DNA of 64,000 bases from Apteryx mantelli (GCF_036417845.1 NC_089981.1:84609268-84673267), one strand, 5' to 3'. Numbered from the stretch's first letter, positions 1 to 12,527 are shown. Translations and numbers: made by a program. The notes: generated from the sequence alone by a model not told the origin.

Positions 1-1000
1 TTTAACTTTATGAAGAATGGATGGTTTAACAAGTTGATGATGTTCAGAGAGATCAGATGCAACAGTAGGTTTTTTTGACTAAAATTGAAGCAGAACAATT
101 GGCTTTTAATCAGAGATTGTAACCATATAATTTTCCTACACACTGATCAGAATTACTATTAGTCTATTATCAACTCAAGGCCCAACATATGAAATACTGT
201 CCATGTGTACTATTATCAATTTTAGTGTTACCAAAGAACATTCAGTATTTTGCAATGGAGTATTTTGCAGTATTTGCTCCACCCCCCCCCCCCCCACAAA
301 AAAAAAACCAAAACACACTTGAACAAACTCAGAGAGCATCAACTGAACAAAGTTTCTCAGATCAAGAATTAGTTTGGGCTTTAAGGTGACTATTAAGCCA
401 AAATGAAACAAAAACTTCTGTCCTAACAGATGTAACTACCTAAGCACAACTGACATGAAAAAAAAAAAGAAAAAAAAAAGAAGAATCAACACCTTGATCC
501 TGTGACTTTGGGTTTCACCTGGTGAGGAAAGGACAATATTCAAAATTATTTGTGAATTCTATGTAGGTTTCATTTTAAAATGAAGTTTTTGGACAAATAC
601 TAGCTCAGCAAGACAGCTGAAATGCATGAAAAGCATAAGAAATGTAGATACACGTTCAATACAATCTTAAAATGGCATAGACTTGCCAATGACACTGAGA
701 GCATGAAACAGTAACTCTATTAGCAGTCCACACCAGGCATATTTGAGGAGGCAGCTTTCTGCTCAACATTTGTTTTAGACTTCCCTTTGGGTAGTTCACA
801 AAGATTGAAAGAGACAAGTCAAAGAACAAGTTAAATCTTGCTTTGATTAACTTAGTCTAAATATAACATCGACTTTTTCAAAATACTACAGGCATGCAAT
901 AGTTATAATAGGGTTACCTCATTGCAAGCATATTCAAAACAGTTTCAATATTATACTATTAAAACAAAAACAAAAAAAACACACAAAATTCAAGTTATAC
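1..1000 (-). other. KIAA0586 intron, no further exon recognised
   Basis: AT-rich sequence inside the gene, with a C14-A11-like run at about 283-307 and A-rich runs near 457-480. A good-looking minus-strand acceptor near 518 (CCTCACCAG) has no convincing exon after it. Later KIAA0586 exons are expected before position 1. Confidence 0.6.
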
Positions 1001-1042
1001 CTTAATAAGATCATTCATGTCTGATTTCCATGAATTTGCTTC
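1001..1042 (-). CDS. KIAA0586: KIAA0586 coding exon 11, 42-nt small exon
   Basis: Acceptor CTGTCTTTTTAG, then 14 codons [14 protein letters not shown], donor AAG|GTATAA. It is phase 0 at both ends and follows exon 10 in frame. The call rests on splice sites, phase and position; I cannot confirm the residues from memory of the family. Confidence 0.7.
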
Positions 1043-4000
1043 CTAAAAAGACAGAAGAAGAGCCTTTGAAACTCATCCAAAGACAGGTGTGAATAGATTA
1101 GATCACTTGAACTGGACAGAGTGAATTTGTTTTGACCTACTGAACCTCACAGTTCACTTCTTTTGGATTAGAGCAGCACCTTCTGTTCCATCTCCACCTA
1201 CCTGCATTACTTCAGACCTTCCATGTGCTTGTATAACAAAGTCAGTGGTCATTTACCCCAAACATCTGAACATCATTTGCGTCAACTGTGTCTTTCTCAG
1301 GCTGCCATACCTTCTCCTGTCCTGCCCCACTCTGTGTTGCATATGCTAAAGAATGTTATTCAATGTAAGTTTTTAGCAATAGTGGTACACAGATATTTCC
1401 AAAGTAAATGCGGTACATGGCATCCGTTCATTTACTAGTAAAACTGTTAAACAAACAATCTTCTAATATGTTATAAAAATCTATAAACTAAACAGTGCAT
1501 CAACTATACTGTAATATATAATTAGATGAGGCAGCATCTTTTAAATATGCAACAAATTGAATAACTTGCATGTAACATATGTAATGAAATATGCAAGCTG
1601 AACCCTTCAACTACAGAAATGAACTGGTAAAATCAAAGCTATTATGCTCCAAGATAAATTTAAACTTGTGAATTTTCAAGTCTTCCTTCCTTCCCACTGC
1701 TTACATTTACAAAAACAGAGACTACCACAACAGACAGGCTAAAGGATCAGGTACACTTTGCTTCCATATGGAACCAGGCTAGCAAAATAGAAAAAAGGCT
1801 CGGTTTTGAAAAGCCAGAAACTGGTTACATGTCGCTAGCACAGAACCATTCTAGATGCACAAAATCATCAGCACAAAAGAAAAAAAATGTAACTATATGA
1901 CAGGTAATTCTTTGGAAACAGCACTCTTTTTGGAAAGAAATGGCAATGTGAGAAAGGAAGTAGCTTAAATCATCCCTAACATTGACTGCCTGTAAGTAGA
2001 ACATTTTTCTTTCCTGAACAGGAATGTTACAGCTGCTCTGTAGCTCCAGGATCACAGGAAGAGACCCAGCAGAAAACAGGCATTAAAAAAAAAAAACCAC
2101 ACTTTTAAAATAAACTTAATAAAACTACATCCTTGATTTTTACTGTTTTGTATTTGATAGAACAGAAATAAGAAGCTCTACAGTCTAGTTTATTGCACAC
2201 TCATTACTCAGGATCAAAGCCTTTTCACACAAAGAGATAGTAGGATTTCAAGCCACTGTATATAAATGTCAGCCTGTTTACCGAGGTAGAAGCAAGGGCA
2301 ACATTTTTAATGATATCAAAATTCTTAAGTTTTTCTTAGCATTCTTTACTCAAACTCTTGGTCATCCCGGTAACACGGTCTTTACCTGCAGCATGTTGTG
2401 CATTTCTCTTCTCAATTGGCCGAGATCTTGGAGTAGATCATCTGCTTTTTTCACTGTTTTCTCAATCGAACTGGAATTTTGGAAGGAGCTTTCAAAAGCG
2501 GGGAATGAGTCTGCACGCAAAGCGGTAGGTCTGATGGGAAAAATACTCTTTATTAAATTCTCGCGCTTCCTCAAGTGGCTCAAAAAAGTGCCCGACTTCT
2601 ACACTGACTACTTGAATGTGTACCAAAACTTAACACAAAATAGCATTTGCTTTTCTGCCTGAGGTTACAGACAGGTTACTGTGTTTTCTCTGTTTACCAC
2701 TTATACTTGGATCTGTATCCTTGTATTTTCAAGTGAAACTATATATAAAATTCAGATGTAATAGAGCAACATTTAAACTTTGAAAATCTTTTCATTTGAA
2801 GCAATTATTAATATTTTTGTTCCTACTATCATAAATAAGACACTGTGTCTGTAGCAGTTTCTAATTATACTTGTGAAATTATGACATCAAATTATCAGCT
2901 GTGGAAAACTATGCTTCAGACTGGATGGCTAAGAAAATTTCCTAACCTAAAGCTTAGAAACTGGTAGGCTGATGCTGCTCCTTCCCAACAAAATGTTCTC
3001 AGAAAGCTCGCATAAGCAGGCAGCTTAGAGTCCACCGAGGAGGGCAATCCCTCTTTAACACAATACTTGTATAGCCGACCTCCTGACGTGACTTCCCAAG
3101 CAGCTCCAATAGAAGAAGTATGTTCAGAAGAGAGGAGAGCACGGCAAGCGATTCCCACTGACCTCTGAGAAAGGTTGTTACCAGCTATCCTTAACAACTG
3201 GCCTTATTTACCTCAAGAATGACAGAAATGCAAAAGTATCATAGAAATCCCTGCGTGCAACAGTATTTTACTTGAAGCGCAGCTTTATCAGATTCAAGAT
3301 CTGCACCAGTGACTCTGTTACACCATCGATATTTAATACTTCTTTCTCAGTCTCATTAAAACAAAAGATCTGCCTCAGTTTTGAACTGTTACATTCATTT
3401 ACCCGTCTCTCTTGGAATGCCAACTCGCTTTATTATTGTTTAATGTTGCATTCTCAGAAGACTCAATTTGCCTCAGTGGGGTTTCTTGAGAATTCAGAAT
3501 ATGCTCAAGAAGTCTCCCTCCACCTAAAGCAGAAAAAAAAGAAAGTTACACTTACTGTTAAGCTTTTTCAATATATTTAACACTTTCTTTTCCTTTCCAG
3601 ATAGTTCACTATTAGACAATATTCACTAACAATAGTAAATATATATATGTGTGTGTATGTATATAAATATGTTACATATTTACTTCAGTAAGGATAGGTC
3701 TCATCAAAATGTTCACATCTATCTATCTTACTATGATTGATCTGCATAGCAAAGTAAGAAAACAGATGAATGAAATTGGGACACTAATTAACTGAGTCAG
3801 AGAAACATTTTGCTCATAATGTCACAGATTTAGGCAACTATTCTTTTTTAGCTCTTCTTCCTTGATCTTATTTTCCTCAGCAAAACAGAAAAAACTCATT
3901 AATCAAACAGGGCATGTGAAAATACCACATAAATGTTTTCATGAGACCTGTGACAAGTATATAATGTATCATATGGATACACACAGGCATATATATGCAC

Positions 4001-7000
4001 ACATGTACATATGGCTAGATTCTCACACTGACAAAAAGCAGCAACATTGCTGCTACCATCAGAACCAACCTTAAAGGAAAAAGTCACATCTTCTAGAATG
4101 AACATTAATTTTTTAATTCACCCTAAAACAATGTTTGACTATATTTTTATACAGGTCACTTTCTAATTATAGAATCAATTCAGGTTGGAAAGCACCTCAG
4201 GAGGTCATCTTGTCCAACACACACACACACACACTGCAAAAAACAGATGGAGATTAAAGAAGAAAGGGAAGTGAAAGTTACTGAAGTCCATGCAGTCTTC
4301 TTAAAAGAAAAAATTTAAGGAAAAAAAAACAGTAATTAATACAGTCAAAGACAAAATCGCAGTAACAAAGGTTTAATTTGAAACAGAATATAAGGAGGCC
4401 ACATGAGTTAAAAAGTAAGCAGGAAGCAAAAAAACCTTATTTTAATAACATTGTTCCTAGACCAAGAGGAACAAAAAGAGTATGTGGGGACTTGGAAAAA
4501 GAGAGGCAGAAGCAGCAGTCTGACAAGCAACTAACCAAGTCAAACTGGCATTTCGTCCATGATATTAGAAAACAAACTTGGATCCACAGGCAATTTTTCC
4601 CTGAACGCTACTAACTAAAGATGCTTTACTTTTTGATGGAATGCTCAAAACTGGATTTCATGCTGCTTAACTGATCACAGCTAGCAAAAGAAAATCACTT
4701 CATTTGCTTTACACATGCTATTTCCATTAGTATAACCCAGAGACCTGGAGGGATTCATGTTTGTGAGAAAAATTCAATTTATCTAATGAAAAAGTTCATG
4801 AGTAGCACCCCAGTTTTACATTATATAATTTTCCCTAAACAATGAATGGTCATTATATTTTTTAAACCTTAAAATCAAAGTGAGAAATTCTCTTTAGAGT
4901 CTATAGGTTAGATCATTAGTGTCGTAAAGTCTTCAGTTAGTTAAGAGTAATCCAATTATCTCCAAAACTAACCTTTCCCAAACTCTTCCAAAAATTCTGC
5001 ACTGAAGTACATCCATTCAGACAACCCAATGACTCGGAAGAACTGAGGACTAGAGAGAGTAAACCCTAGGCTGGGCTATTCACACCAGCGGAGGACAGGA
5101 GCACCTTACTGACAATACCTTCATATGTGGATTTGGGAATATTTTCCTTTTCCTTTGTAGGGTTTTCTTTCTTTGAGATTTTCACATTTTTTGATACAGG
5201 TTCGGGAGCACATCTCCGAGGAACTGGTGTCTTTAGGGGAGAATTCTGTGTATGAACCCCACAGTTTGGAAATTGACTTGAATATGCTTCAGAGGGGAAA
5301 AAAAAACAACATTCAAATTTAAGATTTTTTAAAGTTATGTAAGTGTTAAGATTATTTTTCACAGGAAAATAATCTAGAAAAAAAAACCAACAAGCCAACA
5401 CTATGAAATTCTCACAGAAATGCAAAACATTACAAAACAAATACAAAAATAGACAGGAAGAACCTTCTATACTCCCAAGTGTGATTATGAAATGAAGGGG
5501 GGGGGGGGGCGGGGGAGGAAGCAACCACCAAATAACAAAAAACTCTCCACCACTAGCTCATTATAAGCTTCCACATAGATATTTCTCATTAAAACTGTAT
5601 TACGGAAGTCTCAGCCTCTCAAACTGAATCAAATAGGTGCAGACTAAGCAGTTAGTAAATACCAAACTCTCACTTTAATTTAAACTTGAATATTTTCAGA
5701 ATAAGTGGTACACATAGCATACGAGGCAATAGGAACATTTACTATACTATACGTAAAGGTTTACTACACATTAATAATGTGACATACAATCCAATATTAA
5801 TTAAAACAAAATTAATGTAGAACTAACACCGAAAATAAGACATTAAAAATTTGTTTTCACCTTGGGCAGGCGGACCACTAGTAGGAAATAAATCCGTCTG
5901 ACAGGAAGATACAGGGTGAGTAAGCAATCGCTGCTCTGGCTTCTCAAATTGTTTAGTCATGAGACTGGAAGAAGGTACGTGAACTTGCTGTAAGCCACCC
6001 ATGTTGACTGCAGAGCTAATGAGATGAGACTAAGAGACACAGTTACAAAGTATTTTGGTATATGCATTAATATCCCAAGTAAAACTAAGCATGAATACAT
6101 GCCATATAATCATACTAATCAGATTTTGACACGCTACTTGACTGAAAGTCATTTACAACATGTACAATACTTTTTTTTTTTTTGAAAGGATCAATAAGAC
6201 TGCAAAGACAAAGAATACACTTGTTTTTTGATTTTTGTCTGAAAGATTAAGTGAAAGTTTTCTCAATTATCAAAAAGAAATAATTTTTTTTAGCAGAAAT
6301 TAGGATCTCTCACAGTTTTTGTATGTTCTTTCTACAGACAAAATGACTGGGGGGAGGAGGGGAAAGAAGCAGAAATCTGGGACAAAACTGGAAGTGAAGC
6401 TTTTCTCAAAAAAGTTCTACGCTTGTGTGCTGAGCACTGGATCATTCTTTCTCTCAAAAACTAAAAAAAAAATACTGAATATATATTTATACATTGAAAA
6501 TTTCTTTACATTTTTAACTATCCAGCATAGGAAGGGACTTGAAAGTTCATCTTGGTCATATTGACACATCAAAATTAAGAACAACAACAACAAGATTATA
6601 ATGTTAATACTGAGAAATAGAAGAAACAATTAAGCAAAAGCTTCTGCGTGTTTATGTAGATACCTGAATATTCATTTGTTGCTGCTGTAACTTTTCCAAA
6701 TGCTGAATCCGCTGTGCCATGAAGGTATTCATTTGTTTTTCAAGCTCACTGACTCTTTCATGACAGTGGAGCTTCTCATTTTGAGCCTTCATGTTTGTTT
6801 GCTGTTCAGCAACACGTTGCAGTTGTTTATCTGTCTCCTGTAGTTTATCAATTAATGCCGAAACTGAGCTAACTTTTGCTTCCAAATCATTTTGAACCTA
6901 GAGGGAAAAGAAAAAGAAGAAGAAAGCAAGAAAAGCTTCCTAGAAAAAAGAGAGATGCAAGCACAAAAAGCAAGCTGATATGAATGCCATCTCTATTTAT

Positions 7001-10000
7001 TCCCACCTTTCCTATCATCATGGGATGATTTGCTTCCAAAAAGACACAAATAAAATAACAGCCCTAATCTTTGCTGGTTTAGCAATATTATGAAACTCTC
7101 CTAAAAGACAAATCAGATGTTCTACATCCACGAGCAGCCAAGTCCCACCGAGATAAATCCAAATTAGTTCTCTCTGGTATAATGGTCAGTAAGTCTGAAA
7201 TCACTAACACACAGAAAAAAAGTTAGTAGACACATTCAGTTACGTTTGAAATAAAAACCTCTGGTTTGAGCCAGGACCAAACTTTCTGTGTGCTTGTGGA
7301 AGCCAGTAAATTAAAGTTATATTTAAACAAACTACCAGGAGACGACTGATCTTTTGATCTTTTTGAAATGCCATTTAGAAACTGTTGTTTTTGCAGAAAT
7401 CTTTCTGAATCAGATGTGTTATCCTTTCTACATGGAACCTGAATGCTCTCTTGTAAAGTTCAGCCAGATTATGCAGCATAAGGTTATCTCCAAATATGAA
7501 ATCTGACCAGTTTATTCTAACTAATGTAATGCCCATCCTTTATCATTACATTTATATAAATTTGTTGCACCTATAGTTCTGTCATCTTAACAACACCATT
7601 TTTGTTAGGGAAATTTACACCATATGTAAAAGCTGAAAGGAATCTATAAATACCGAGTGGCCTGATTTCAAGCTGGCAAATAAACCATCAAACAAAGGTT
7701 CTTTCCCATAATACTTAGTATACACTACTTAACAGCAATCCACTTACATGTGCACAAAACAGTAGCCTGCATTCACCCAAAGGCTGCAGTCTTCTGTACC
7801 TCCCATGTAATTTTACTTTATAGGCAAATGATGAATGGAGGGAATATGAATTAGGTACAAGTACAAAAGAATGTTGGTCCTACCGCCAACCATTTCAGGC
7901 TTGCTTAAAAGATATACTATTTTAAGAGGACAATGAACTAAATTATCACAAATGACTCATTTTAAGAGACGGATTACTCACTTTAAAAAGTGGAGCCGTA
8001 GTAGCAATGGCAGCTGCAGTTGCTGCTGCGATGGTTGTAGTGGAATCAATTTCCCTGTGTGTTGACCCGGTGTTTTGACCAACACTTTCCTGTTTTTCTG
8101 TAGAGGAATTTCCTAAGAGCTGTACTTTCACCTCCTTAAGTGCAGGATTATTTTGGGTTCTACAAATATAAACAAGTTCCTGTAAATAGCATCGTTTTGT
8201 TCAAATCCCCTTCAAGAAAACAATTTCCCACCTGTAGCATCTGTATCACCTCTTATATAAGCATTTCCTGCAAAGCTCTTGAGGCCCAAGAAAAAAAAAT
8301 TTACTTTCATCTTTTAGTATGACAGTAGATATTTCTGAAAGTTACATTTCTAATATTATTTCTATATTAGCTTCTAATATAAAAGGTATTTCCAGGTGAT
8401 GACTGCAATCACAACAAAGAGTATGATTATGAGTTGTCTTTTGCAAAGTCAATGTACTAGTATCAAAGTTCTACTAAATAACTTCTGATCTTCAAGATTT
8501 CCAGCCTAGGGATAGACAGCACAGCACATCTCCTTATTGGTCTTTAAAAATATCATACATGTGTTGGTCAAGATTTGCTCTGATAGATAATTTATTCAGT
8601 GCCAAACTCTTGTACCATGAAATCATTAACTCATATAGTTTAAAATGTGCAAAATAAACAAGATATTCCAGTAAACTTTTAATGATAAAATAAATTGAAA
8701 ACACGTTCATAGATAGAAAAAGAACACTCACAGACGACAATAAGTAATACTTTTTCCTTACCAGCTATGGATTTTGGCAGAAACTGCAGAAGTATCTACC
8801 ATATGTACAAAAGCAGATTAGCTGAGAATATCAACAACACACACTTACTTTTGCTTTAATGCCACACGCAAAGCCTCTTTCTGGCCAGCAGCATACTGAG
8901 AAATAAAAACATCATCTGTGGGGAAGGACATCAAATATACTTTGTCAGGTAACATTCAGTCTTGCTTTAGAGGTTGAAATGTTATTCCAGTAAGATGTAA
9001 TATTTTGCTACAAAGAATCCATTGCCTGCACGGACCACATTTTCTACTGCAAGTATCAAATTGTTTCCTTCACAAAGTAACAGATTTAAAAACAAGATGA
9101 GACAAGCAGTTAACACAATTTTGTCTATTACTGAATGTTGTTATTAAAAAAAAAAAAAAAAAAGCCATTCTGGTACCCTCTGAAAATAACAATGACTGCA
9201 CCTTATCCTCAGAAAATTTGGAAAAAGTTGCTCTAGAAATAATAACTGCAGCTCAGACAACCCATTCAAAAAAATTCTGCAAATTCTAACTTGAAATAAA
9301 TTTAATAAAAAAAATATAACTGTGATATGAATATTTTCCTACAGTCACCAAAAATTGTAACAAAACTTTTCAATAGCTTTAAATTACGCTGAAAGGTGTG
9401 CAGTGCCTCCTGTATCCACTGTTCATCGGGCAAAGGTGATAATACAAGCTGTGGAGGATTCCATGTTTCACTACTGCTAATTAGGCAGTTACTACACCCA
9501 TGTTGATTAGCTGGATAGCTGCTGCCTCTGTGAATGGGTAAGAGGAAAGCAAATTCCTCTTAGCCTTAAATGGGGGTGTTAAATTGTGTTTCCTTTTCTC
9601 AATCCAGTCACAGATTTTCAAGAAAGCTGCAGAAACATATTTTCTTTAAAAGCTCTTTGCTTTTTCCAAATCTGATTGAAACAGAGATGTGATTTCCTGG
9701 ATTTTTAAGGTTAAAAATATACTTTTTTTGGTGTAGGTTGCTCGCAGAAAATAAGTATTTGTAGCACAATTACTCACATCAGGAAAATATAGCCACATGA
9801 GCTCCCCCCCCCAAAAAAACCCCAAAACAACCAAAAAACATCTCTATTCAGAGACATGAGTAGTTTGAATAGTAAAAGGAGCCTCCCAGTTTCTGGTACA
9901 CTGGCAGAACTCTCTCTGAGAAAAGCACAAGAGCTATATAAGCTACTGTAAGCCAGAAAGATTTAAATAAAATTTGCAATATTTAAAAACATTAATTAAA

Positions 10001-12527
10001 GTTATCTTCACCTTATCCAAGAAACCCTTGAATATTTTCACTGAATTTCTATATTGAAGAAAAAGATCCAAAACAAAATCATAGCTCTTTCTTTCTCTAA
10101 TGAAGCAGTTTTCTTAAGGAAAAAAAATGGCTATAGCAACACATAAATGTGTCTTACCTTCAGGTCTTCTGTTATCTTCCAACAGCAGTGAAGGAACTTG
10201 TACCGCAGCTTCTTTAGAATAATCCTTCAGAACAAGAAGAGCAGAAAAGCATACGTCAAAGCCTTTGGTAGCAGTAGCCAAAATTTTAGAAGCAGATAGG
10301 ATTGCTGAATACACAAGTGTAAGCATCTCCACACTGCAGTAACGCAAGGCTTTGGAACAAGCCATGCTAAGACTTACCTCTACCGTAGAACTATCTGGAC
10401 TTTCTAGTCAAGAACTAACATGATATTTGAGGACACAAACTAAAAACACAGTACAAATTCAAAATATGAATTCTAAATACTGATTAAGAAGTGTATTTTC
10501 CTCATTTATGGCCAAAGATGTAGAAGTGAAGTTACATGCATTTAAGTTAATAGATGTAACTATTCTCAAAGAATTCAGCATCACTCACACATGCAGAATT
10601 AAGCACACATGCCAGCAACCGCAGAACTGAAAGGAGAGAGCTGAATTTCCTTGAATGGGAATCCACAAATAATCAGAGTCTACGTGGAGTCAATAAACCA
10701 AGTTAGGAAAGTAAAAATCTCTTACTCAACTTTATTTGATGGCGTGGAACTGTAGAACAGTACTCCACCATCTTTATGAGAACTTTTGTTAGCTCACTAG
10801 GTCTGCTTTGAGCCATGCAGAGACTTTGCTGCAATCCTTTCATAGCACAGGTTAATTTTATCCTCGTGCACGGTCATCATAGGCTGGACCCTCTAGAGAC
10901 AGGTCTCCATTGTATGTAAGATTTAGCAAACATAAATTAATCAGAAATAAGCCTTTTAATCTTGAGTGTTAAAGAGTTCAGTTTAAACTGATGTCCCGTT
11001 CAATACCTATGATAAGAAGAGAAAAATCTACAAAAAGTTTAGGGCTTTTCAAATAAATGTTGTGCAATGTGCAGCTGCTATTTCAAAGGAAGAATTACTC
11101 TAGACTCTGAAAACATGAATACTCTAAGAAAATTATACTTGGATATAGACTATGCAACAGGTAGCAGTACACTAAGCAAAGGCCCTTCAAACACTTCAGC
11201 ATGCACATCACATTCGGAGCAACTCATAAAGACAAGCATCTGCACAGTTATTTTGCAGAAGCAGAGCCAAATATTCAGTTGGCTACCAGAGAGAAACAAT
11301 TTGCTCTTCTTCTACAGAAGCTGAGCATATAACTTCTTGAGATAGATGTGGTTCTCTCAGTCTAGGATTCTAGGAAGCAACTGTAACTTTTCTTACCATT
11401 TGTGATAAAAACATAGGTTCTGTAGAATTTTCTACTGAAAGCAGATGTTCTGGATGTCCTTTAGTACTCTGGACTCCTAAAATAAAAGCAGTTTTACTGT
11501 GGTCATAATGATCTTTAACACAGTTGCAGTGTACCTTGCCTAACTCCAATCTTAATCTTTTCTCTCTCTGTATCTTTGAAAATCTAAATATAATGACTTT
11601 CACAACACAAATGATCACAGCCATCAATCTGAAGCTCACAAATGTTAATGAATTCTGTGAGAGTGGAATATAGATTTGTCTTACAATACAAGAAAAACTT
11701 CCTGAAAAACAGAGCATCTAAAAAGCTGACAACCCTTAGGTCAAATTCAAGTCTGACAGGAACTAGGGACATTGGAAGTTACTTGTCTAAAGACACATTA
11801 CAATTATATGACAACATACTTCAAGTAAGAAAGAGAAGGAAACTGAGCACAGTACATATTTCAGTATCAAAGACTAATCTAGCTTTATCACACTATGAAA
11901 ATAACATCTTACGAAGCTGTTTGAGCCTTTGATCCAAAAAACCAACATCCCCCTCCAGGAACTCCAAAGACTGATGGAGTTCTGTTGATCTAGCTTTGAC
12001 TGACCACATGACCCTGTACAAGTCACTTTCCATATGGAAAACAAAGGTATATTCATAAAAGCTTGGGGGAAACTTGGAAAACAAAGTTCTGCAAAACTGC
12101 TGACACTTATGGTATCAGAACACGAAGGTCACTTCCTATATTATAAAACTACTGCATGACTGAAAACAACGCACAATGATTTTACCTCAAATCTAATCTG
12201 AATGTCACTGGTAGATCACATACCTGGTGCAGTACTGCAGGGGGAAACTTCAATTAAACTACCAGATAAAGTCCTGCTTGCTGGCAAGGCTGGAGGAATA
12301 CACGATGTTGCATCTCTAGCCAATGCTGCATCAGAGGCTTGGCAGGGAGGGACCACTTCACGAAGCTTCTTTACAGAAATTTTAACTTTTTTAATACAGC
12401 CACCGGCTCCTGGCGCGGTTTCAATGGGCTGCTTCTTGTGGAGGCTAGTGGAGTGAATGAGCACATCACCCGCCGTGAAACTAGCCAGTGAATCCTGGCT
12501 AATGCTAGAATTGCCTTCCACCTCCAT
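1001..12527 (-). CDS. KIAA0586: TALPID3 (KIAA0586), 5' third of gene, 11 coding exons, runs off the window
   Basis: TALPID3 is a coiled-coil protein of the distal centriole/basal body, required for ciliogenesis and therefore for Hedgehog signalling and GLI processing (known for the family; chicken talpid3 is the classic mutant). Eleven exons join in frame to 525 codons: 12224-12527, 11397-11476, 10158-10224, 8849-8915, 7982-8159, 6664-6897, 5861-6029, 5119-5286, 3403-3523, 2386-2530, 1001-1042. Recognisable family blocks are [32 protein letters not shown], an Ala/Thr-rich [13 protein letters not shown] run, [29 protein letters not shown] and DDLLQDLGQ. Every intron is GT-AG and every phase matches. 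The remaining two thirds, including the central coiled coil known to be essential, lies before position 1. Expression is probably driven by the CpG island shared with TIMM9. Confidence 0.95.
1043..2385 (-). other. KIAA0586 intron between exons 10 and 11
   Basis: AT-rich intron with scattered short open frames. I see no conserved coding block, RNA gene or recognisable repeat. Confidence 0.6.
2386..2530 (-). CDS. KIAA0586: KIAA0586 coding exon 10
   Basis: Encodes [20 protein letters not shown], then [17 protein letters not shown], matching human KSDDVLHDLGQ. The acceptor TTTTTCCCATCAG was chosen over an inner GTGCAG because only it fits the incoming phase 2. Donor CAG|GTAAAG, phase 0 out. Confidence 0.9.
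3403..3523 (-). CDS. KIAA0586: KIAA0586 coding exon 9
   Basis: Acceptor TTCTGCTTTAG and donor ACGG|GTAAAT enclose [20 protein letters not shown] and [17 protein letters not shown], matching the human RLLEQILNN...SKIGW segment. Phases 1 in and 2 out fit both neighbours. 121 nt. Confidence 0.88.
4170..4216 (-). repeat. CR1 LINE 3'-end remnant, antisense to + strand
   Basis: TAGAATCAATTCAGGTTGGA followed by AGCACCTCAGGAGGTCATCT resembles the avian CR1 3' end read in reverse complement. Short and diverged, inside a KIAA0586 intron. Confidence 0.7.
4217..4234. repeat. (AC)9 microsatellite abutting the CR1 remnant
   Basis: Nine AC units directly follow the CR1 fragment, where expansion at a retroelement edge is common. 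Confidence 0.95.
5119..5286 (-). CDS. KIAA0586: KIAA0586 coding exon 8
   Basis: Encodes [20 protein letters not shown], then [12 protein letters not shown] and [12 protein letters not shown], matching human SPLETPAPRRFAPVPVS and KEN blocks. The acceptor has a long T/C tract ending CTGAAG. The donor is GAAG|GTATTG. The frame stays open beyond the donor, but family alignment and the next exon support this end. Confidence 0.92.
5861..6029 (-). CDS. KIAA0586: KIAA0586 coding exon 7
   Basis: Begins [20 protein letters not shown], corresponding to human THFISAALK...PVSMPSS. The rest is Ser/Pro-rich and divergent. Acceptor GTCTCTTAG, donor CAAG|GTGAAA. 169 nt, phase 0 to 1. Confidence 0.9.
6521..6560 (-). 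repeat. possible CR1 remnant
   Basis: CATAGGAAGGGACTTGAAAG followed by TTCATCTTGGTC resembles the same CR1 3' block (GGAAGGGACCT..AGGTCATCT). Too short to be sure. Confidence 0.35.
6664..6897 (-). CDS. KIAA0586: KIAA0586 coding exon 6 (coiled coil)
   Basis: 78 codons, beginning [20 protein letters not shown] and ending [12 protein letters not shown]. Heptad-like Leu/Gln/Glu composition predicts a coiled coil. Compared with the human sequence I recall, VSEL is inserted after LHCHER. Acceptor CCCTCTAG, donor CAG|GTATCT, phase 0 to 0. Confidence 0.96.
6898..7981 (-). other. KIAA0586 intron between exons 5 and 6
   Basis: Plain AT-rich intron. Nothing recognised apart from the flanking splice sites. 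Confidence 0.6.
7982..8159 (-). CDS. KIAA0586: KIAA0586 coding exon 5
   Basis: Encodes a [15 protein letters not shown] segment followed by the Ala/Thr-rich stretch [17 protein letters not shown] typical of TALPID3. Acceptor TTTGTAG, donor AAA|GTGAGT. 178 nt. Confidence 0.95.
8849..8915 (-). CDS. KIAA0586: KIAA0586 coding exon 4
   Basis: Encodes [20 protein letters not shown], matching human DIFISQYTMGQKDALR. Acceptor CCCCACAG, donor AAAA|GTAAGT. 67 nt, phase 1 to 2. Confidence 0.95.
8916..10157 (-). other. KIAA0586 intron between exons 3 and 4
   Basis: Holds an A19 run at about 9145-9163 and C/A-rich simple sequence near 9804-9838. No exon or RNA gene recognised. Confidence 0.6.
10158..10224 (-). 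CDS. KIAA0586: KIAA0586 coding exon 3
   Basis: Encodes [20 protein letters not shown], matching the human DFSKDVAVQV block. A pyrimidine-rich acceptor ends CTGAAG and the donor is GAAG|GTAAGA. 67 nt, phase 0 to 1. Confidence 0.92.
10225..11396 (-). other. KIAA0586 intron between exons 2 and 3
   Basis: No recognised element. Short open frames on both strands look incidental. Confidence 0.6.
11397..11476 (-). CDS. KIAA0586: KIAA0586 coding exon 2
   Basis: Acceptor TTTTATTTTAG and donor ATG|GTAAGA bound an 80-nt exon encoding [20 protein letters not shown] and ending FLSQM. Phases 1 in and 0 out join its neighbours exactly. The residues are weakly conserved, so the call rests on splice sites, phase and position. 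Confidence 0.82.
12224..12527 (-). CDS. KIAA0586: KIAA0586 coding exon 1 with start codon
   Basis: The ATG at 12525-12527 sits in CTTCATGG (G at +4), with an in-frame TGA eight codons upstream, so it is the likely start. It encodes [17 protein letters not shown] and onward, reaching the family motif VKKLREVV only after about 50 residues. The human protein I recall begins near that motif, so this N terminus looks extended. Donor CCAG|GTATGT, phase 1. A possible 5'UTR acceptor (TTGCCAG) lies at 12562-12563. The non-coding first exon was not resolved. Confidence 0.88.

Larger units (their letters stand above)
3524..5118 (-). other. KIAA0586 intron between exons 8 and 9
   Basis: Contains a TATA/TGTG tract near 3640-3665, a CR1 remnant at 4170-4216 and an (AC)9 array. 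Open frames here (for example 4378-4614, plus) have no family resemblance. Confidence 0.6.

Noticed and set aside
481-540. Good-looking minus-strand acceptor (CCTCACCAG) suggesting a further KIAA0586 exon
   Set aside because: The sequence after it gives only a few residues before a weak donor or stop and does not match the protein.
2916-3197. 93-codon minus frame in a KIAA0586 intron next to exon 9
   Set aside because: It has no ATG start, no convincing acceptor, no resemblance to TALPID3, and exons 9 and 10 join in phase without it.
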